A stretch of 64,000 nt of DNA. Source: Euonymus europaeus. Its lineage: Eukaryota; Streptophyta; Magnoliopsida; Celastrales; Celastraceae. Shown here piece by piece: positions 63,401 through 64,000 of this stretch. The stretch spans positions 10,930,001 to 10,994,000 of the forward strand of contig OY756962.1 in NCBI GenBank assembly GCA_963580455.1, read 5' to 3'. Each line of letters starts with the position of its first letter. The first letter of the stretch is position 1. The position numbers were made by a program, and so were the translations under genes. The notes below the pieces were generated by a model. The model saw only the letters and a program-made list of their open reading frames with translations, had not been told where the DNA came from and did not search any database.

Positions 63401-64000
63401 GTTGCTCGGTGTACACTTTTTATTGTTCTTCTATGTCAAATTTTATGAGTATAAGCTTCCTTGATTATTTCGATGCCAAAACACCAACTTTCTATGACCA
63501 ATGGACAAAACCATTAAAAGCTCTTCCATAGAGAGAGTTGAGCAACTTCGGACCATCAAAGTTGCTCAGCGTACACTATTTACTATTCTTCTATGTCAAA
63601 TTTTACGAGTATAAGCTTGCTAGATTAAATCGATGCCAAAACACCAACTTTTCTATGACAAATGAAGAAAACCGTTAAAAGATCCTCCATAGAGAGAGTT
63701 GAGCAACTTCGAACCATCAAAGTTGCTCGGCGTACACTATTTACTATTCTTCTACGTCAAATTTTACGAGTATAAGCTTTCTAGATTATTTCGATGCCAA
63801 AATACCAACTTTCTATCACAAAGCGACAAAACTGTTAAAAGCTCCTCCGTAGAGAGAGATGAGCAACTTCGGACCATCAAAGTTGCTCGGCGTACACCTT
63901 ATCTTCTTCTTCCATGTCAAATTTTATGAGTATAAGCTTCCATGATTATTTGGATTTCAAAACACTAACTTTCTATAACAAATGGACGAAACCGATAAAA
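54413..64000 (+). repeat. 160-bp satellite array, block 4d: mosaic of short segmental duplications
   Basis: Main-class monomers with several nested duplications. About 54.61-55.25 kb is repeated at 55.25-55.89 kb (639 bp, four monomers). About 58.10-58.74 is repeated at 58.74-59.38 (640 bp). About 59.64-60.26 is repeated at 60.82-61.44 (1183 bp, including a shared truncated monomer CGACCATCCACAAATAGAC at 60060 and 61243). Nearly identical single monomers stand side by side at 60.38-60.86 kb. The part 55.6-57.95 kb is collinear with 20.1-31.35 kb minus the inserted chromovirus. Satellite runs off the right edge. No gene is seen. Confidence 0.93.

Noticed and set aside
5853..64000. Dozens of 60-126-codon open frames in the satellite, many beginning MSNFGPSKLLGVHF
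   Set aside because: The monomer is 160 bp, which is 53 codons plus one base, so the same DNA is read in all three frames and gives repeated, hydrophobic, stop-poor frames. They drift with monomer substitutions, and none has start context, domain or family resemblance.
29901..64000. CENP-B box in the satellite monomer
   Set aside because: The best candidate (TTCGGACCATCAAAG) has the TTCG and the central A in register but lacks the CGGG end of the TTCGnnnnAnnCGGG core.

Overview
This is a heterochromatic plant window, most likely from a flowering plant and probably a eudicot. The plant assignment rests on chromodomain-bearing Ty3/gypsy retrotransposons with an initiator-Met-like primer site, a plant-type PIF/Harbinger element with separate transposase and Myb/NAM-type ORF1 remnants, and a very long tandem satellite with a 160-bp monomer. 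The species cannot be named from the sequence. No host gene, tRNA or rRNA gene was found; every convincing coding region belongs to a transposable element.

Layout. 1-3966: 3' part of a plus-strand chromovirus (Tekay/Del-like). It has RNase H end, integrase and chromodomain with one in-frame stop, then a 2.19-kb 3' LTR. 3967-5852: a minus-strand LTR of a second chromovirus family, into which the first element appears to have inserted. It ends exactly at the satellite border. 5853-64000: about 44.8 kb (roughly 280 monomers) of one 160-bp satellite family, broken by three insertions. These are a decayed PIF/Harbinger transposon (9184-12031, TSD TAA), an apparently complete chromovirus with a 1514-aa gag-pol ORF (21034-29900, TSD GTTGA) and a solo LTR of about 1.6 kb (31891-33497, imperfect TSD).

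The satellite is layered. The left part (to about 19.7 kb) is old and mixed: a divergent monomer class alternates with the main class, and a 3059-bp repeat of 19 monomers is present in 1.4 copies. The right part consists of the main class only and carries two young higher-order repeats (HORs): a 19-monomer, 3041-bp unit (about 34.2-43.8 kb, three copies) and a 16-monomer, 2559-bp unit (about 44.0-54.4 kb, just over four copies). A mosaic of shorter segmental duplications follows to the window end. Most main-class monomers carry a perfect or near-perfect 9-bp-arm inverted repeat and a HindIII site.

The strongest unusual signals are these HORs with a readable duplication history, the dyad in the monomer, and a paralogous empty site for the chromovirus 35 kb away. 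A further signal is a set of CCGTCCGGACGG palindromes arranged in pairs 21-22 bp apart in the LTRs of two otherwise different elements. Whether the satellite is centromeric cannot be decided from sequence alone.
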